Below are positions 14,307 through 16,319 of a stretch of DNA of 16,319 bases, piece after piece; the first letter of the stretch is position 1; every line of letters begins with the position of its first letter. Position numbers and translations under genes: made by a program. Origin of the DNA: Clostridia bacterium (GTDB lineage: Bacteria > Bacillota_A > Clostridia > Oscillospirales > Acutalibacteraceae); assembly GCA_017549665.1 (NCBI GenBank), contig JAFYUD010000137.1, positions 1 to 16,319 on the forward strand, read 5' to 3'. A model generated the notes under the pieces. It was not told where the DNA came from, ran no database searches, and was given only the letters and a program-made list of their open reading frames with translations.

Positions 14307-14315
14307 CCACATAAC

Positions 14316-14346
14316 AAAAAAAGTCTGATACCCGAAGATATCAGAC
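14316..14346 (-). terminator. UUCG-loop terminator after the ceramidase-like gene
   Basis: On the minus strand GUCUGAUAUC and GGUAUCAGAC pair (10 bp, one G-U) around a UUCG tetraloop (14346-14323). Seven U residues follow (14322-14316). It lies 11 nt after the stop codon at 14358. Confidence 0.93.
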
Positions 14347-14357
14347 CATATTTTGTT

Positions 14358-15959
14358 TTATTTTACTGAACCGATGAGTACTGAGAAATCGTTAATCATC
14401 ATAGCAGCTGTAAGATTACCTGTAGCAACAAGCTCAAGGCTCTTGTTTGAGGGCTCGAGAAGTGCCATGTAATCATTTGAAGGAATGATGTAACCGATCT
14501 GGTCGTTCATGATGCCGAATACAACAATATTCTTGTCACCAACCATGTCAGCGATTGAACCGAATTCCCATTCTGTACCGTTCCATGCCTTGTCAGCAGA
14601 AAGGAATCCGCCGTAAACAAGCTCAGCAGCAATTTCACCGGGAACGATAACTATAACGTCTTCAGTACCAAGCTCCATGTAGCCGATTTCGGAAACAACC
14701 TGATACTTGTCGCCGTTAAGAACAACTCTGTTTGTGATAAGACCCATCTTACCTGCGAAAACAAGAATCTGGTTTGAGATTGTGTAGAATGTCTCTGCGT
14801 GTCTGATGTTAAGAACGGGAGCAACTACTCTTTCATTGTCGATAGAATTGAATCTTTCTGCAAGAGCCTCACCGAAAGCTGTAAGAGACTCAACTGTTGT
14901 TGAATCTTCGGGAAGTTCAAGAGTATCCTTATCCTGACCTGTACCAAGCTCTGCACCGAGAACCATGATAAAGTCCGCATTGTAATTTGCATTGATGTAC
15001 TGCTCCATGTAGTAGGGGTAGTCACCTGTAACCTCTGTGGGGCCTGCACCTGCGCCTACGCAGTGGATAGCACTTGTTGTGAACCAGATTTCTCTGCCGC
15101 CGTTTTCGGGAACGAAACGGAAACGATCAAACTCAGCGTCAAGCACCTGAGGATCACGCTTATCTGTTACGAATTCTGAGAAGTCTGCACTGCCCTGATA
15201 AAGAGTACCTGCTGTCATTGAAGCAACAGCCTTTGTGAGTGTTTCTTCAATCTTAGCATAAAGGTTAGCCATGTATTCGTCATTGATGCCATTTACGGGC
15301 TTTGCCTTACCTGCATTACCGAGAGCCTTGAGAATGCTGCCGTTCATACCGAGAGTATCCACAGCACTGTGCTGATGAAGAACTGAAACGTTAAGGCTTA
15401 CGATATCATTAGCTGCACAGAAATCAGCAAGAGAAGCACGGATATCTCTTACAACTGAGCTTGAAACACCGTATGCATCGATAACTACGAATGCAACGTT
15501 GCCTCTGCCTGAGTTATCACTCATAACAACAGTTCTTACAAGAAGATCGTCGTAAATTTCAGAAACTGTCTTGTCTTCAATTGAAAGTGAACCGCCAACA
15601 AAGTGCTTGCCGTCCATTTCATTACCTGTAAGGATTGATGCATTTGCATAACCCATTGACCAGTATGCACCGTCAGCAGGAGCATCGAGGAATTCCTCTG
15701 TACCGGTCATAACGCCCTCTGATACATAAGCATCCTTTGTAACCCATGAGGGAGGATTGGGAATCATATTGTTGATTGCACCGACAACCTTGTCGATAAC
15801 AACGTCAAGTACGTTGTAAAGAGCCTTGTTGAATCCGCTTACTTCTTCGTTAACGGAAACTGAAGGATCATAAGCCGCATAAGCTGCGGGAGCCATTACT
15901 GTGCCGAGAAGCATAATGCTAAGAACAACAGCAAGAACTTTTTTAAATGTTTTAGTCAT
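14358..15959 (-). CDS. secreted neutral/alkaline ceramidase-like hydrolase
   Basis: Neutral ceramidases are zinc amidases that cleave the fatty acid from ceramide. The 533-residue protein has a signal peptide (about 1-29, ending AYAA) and no later membrane helix. Family-like blocks in order are VAFVVIDAYGVSSSVVRDIR (155-174), VLHQHSAVD (193-201; H195 and H197 in the place of the family's THTHS motif), AIHCVGAGAG (298-306), GDYPYYMEQYI (312-322), MVLGAELGTGQD (332-343), VPGEIAAEL (439-447; E442) and FGIMNDQIGYIIPSNDY (481-497; Y490). Known ceramidases use two His, a Glu and a Tyr for zinc; the counterparts here are inferred by motif order. The usual C-terminal immunoglobulin-like domain appears absent, since the family is normally longer. 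AAAGGTGAT precedes the ATG. The actual substrate is unknown; a plant, host or microbial lipid amide is possible. Confidence 0.82.
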   Translation of the reverse strand: MTKTFKKVLAVVLSIMLLGTVMAPAAYAAYDPSVSVNEEVSGFNKALYNVLDVVIDKVVGAINNMIPNPPSWVTKDAYVSEGVMTGTEEFLDAPADGAYWSMGYANASILTGNEMDGKHFVGGSLSIEDKTVSEIYDDLLVRTVVMSDNSGRGNVAFVVIDAYGVSSSVVRDIRASLADFCAANDIVSLNVSVLHQHSAVDTLGMNGSILKALGNAGKAKPVNGINDEYMANLYAKIEETLTKAVASMTAGTLYQGSADFSEFVTDKRDPQVLDAEFDRFRFVPENGGREIWFTTSAIHCVGAGAGPTEVTGDYPYYMEQYINANYNADFIMVLGAELGTGQDKDTLELPEDSTTVESLTAFGEALAERFNSIDNERVVAPVLNIRHAETFYTISNQILVFAGKMGLITNRVVLNGDKYQVVSEIGYMELGTEDVIVIVPGEIAAELVYGGFLSADKAWNGTEWEFGSIADMVGDKNIVVFGIMNDQIGYIIPSNDYMALLEPSNKSLELVATGNLTAAMMINDFSVLIGSVK

Positions 15960-15990
15960 TTAAATCACCTTTCCGTAAATTGGTAAATCT

Positions 15991-16019
15991 ATTATATATT
16001 TTTTTTACGATGATGTCAA
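15991..16019 (-). promoter_or_regulatory. consensus promoter of the ceramidase-like gene
   Basis: On the minus strand, perfect TTGACA (16019-16014) and TATAAT (15996-15991) are separated by 17 nt containing an A-tract. The -35 begins only 6 nt past the stop codon of the dockerin gene, with no terminator between. Perfect consensus boxes suggest strong, constitutive expression. Confidence 0.92.
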
Positions 16020-16025
16020 CATGAA

Positions 16026-16319
16026 TTATCGGAGACCTGCCGCAGTTCTGAGCACAAGTCTTGCGTCTGCAGCAGTTATCTTTGTGTCACCGTTCACATC
16101 AGCCGCAGAAAACTGTGCAACTGTGAAAAGCTCAAGTCCTGCAGAGCATCTGAGCACAAGTCTTGCATCTGCCGCAGTGACTTTTCCGTCAAAGTTCACA
16201 TCACCGACGTTTGTATCAGTCTTCATTACTGAAAGGCTGTCCATCTTTATAATCTTGTTTGTATCGGGGTTTATTGTGTATGTTGTAAGGTAAAGGATAT
16301 CACCGATTATCTCAACACC
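16026..16319 (-). CDS. C-terminal part of a dockerin-containing secreted protein
   Basis: The frame is open to the right edge, so only the last 97 residues are visible. An internal Met at 16244 is not the start. The visible N-terminal part (GVEIIGDILYLTTYTINPDT) could be the end of a beta-rich domain. The last about 60 residues form a type I dockerin with two complete calcium loops, GDVNFDGKVTAAD and ADVNGDTKITAAD, each followed by ARLVLRxxAGL. The dockerin closely resembles the one at 1930-2703 in its ARxxLR helix. The catalytic or other domain lies outside the window and cannot be named. The gene ends immediately before the promoter of the ceramidase-like gene. Confidence 0.92.
   Translation of the reverse strand, partial: GVEIIGDILYLTTYTINPDTNKIIKMDSLSVMKTDTNVGDVNFDGKVTAADARLVLRCSAGLELFTVAQFSAADVNGDTKITAADARLVLRTAAGLR

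Noticed and set aside
16021..16293. A 90-codon open frame on the plus strand at the right edge
   Set aside because: It is the antisense shadow of the dockerin repeats; its two near-identical STSLASAAV stretches mirror the two dockerin loops.

Overview
The window reads like a gut or rumen clostridium of the Oscillospiraceae (Ruminococcus-type). The evidence is GatCAB genes, Thr-rich secreted proteins, type I dockerin repeats, a cohesin-like domain and GC-rich palindromic intergenic repeats of a kind I recall from gut Clostridia. GC content looks moderate. All genes but one lie on the minus strand, so transcription runs from high to low coordinates. The genus is an inference; nothing here fixes it.

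Right end (16319 to 13301). The C-terminal end of a dockerin-bearing secreted protein is followed at once by a consensus promoter and a secreted neutral-ceramidase-like hydrolase. After a UUCG-loop terminator come a second strong promoter and a sugar-phosphate nucleotidyltransferase-like gene, then another terminator.

Middle (13300 to 10310). A MATE exporter converges on the only plus-strand gene, a 70-residue XRE regulator. That regulator diverges from a zinc-ribbon membrane protein. The 89-bp divergent gap holds two identical palindromes, the first inside the spacer of the zinc-ribbon gene's promoter and the second just upstream of the regulator's -10. A gene-free stretch of about 500 bases (10424-10926) carries nested inverted hairpin repeats.

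Operon 10446 to 4478. A perfect TTGACA-17-TATAAT promoter drives gatC, gatA, gatB (transamidation of Glu-tRNA-Gln and/or Asp-tRNA-Asn), followed with 4-nt overlap or 6-nt spacing by a DUF2207-type membrane protein and a cation diffusion facilitator. The leader contains a hairpin with an alternative pairing.

Left part (4395 to 1). Four surface or membrane proteins follow one another: a membrane-anchored cohesin-like protein, an acidic Thr-rich single-pass protein, a secreted dockerin protein and a Thr-rich protein with a cytosolic zinc ribbon. A cohesin-like and a dockerin protein encoded side by side could form a small cell-surface assembly. This is the most interesting candidate system in the window. 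The last gene is rpsJ (ribosomal protein S10, start of the S10 operon), cut by the window edge. Its leader of about 300 nt is structured and contains an intrinsic terminator, suggesting attenuation control.
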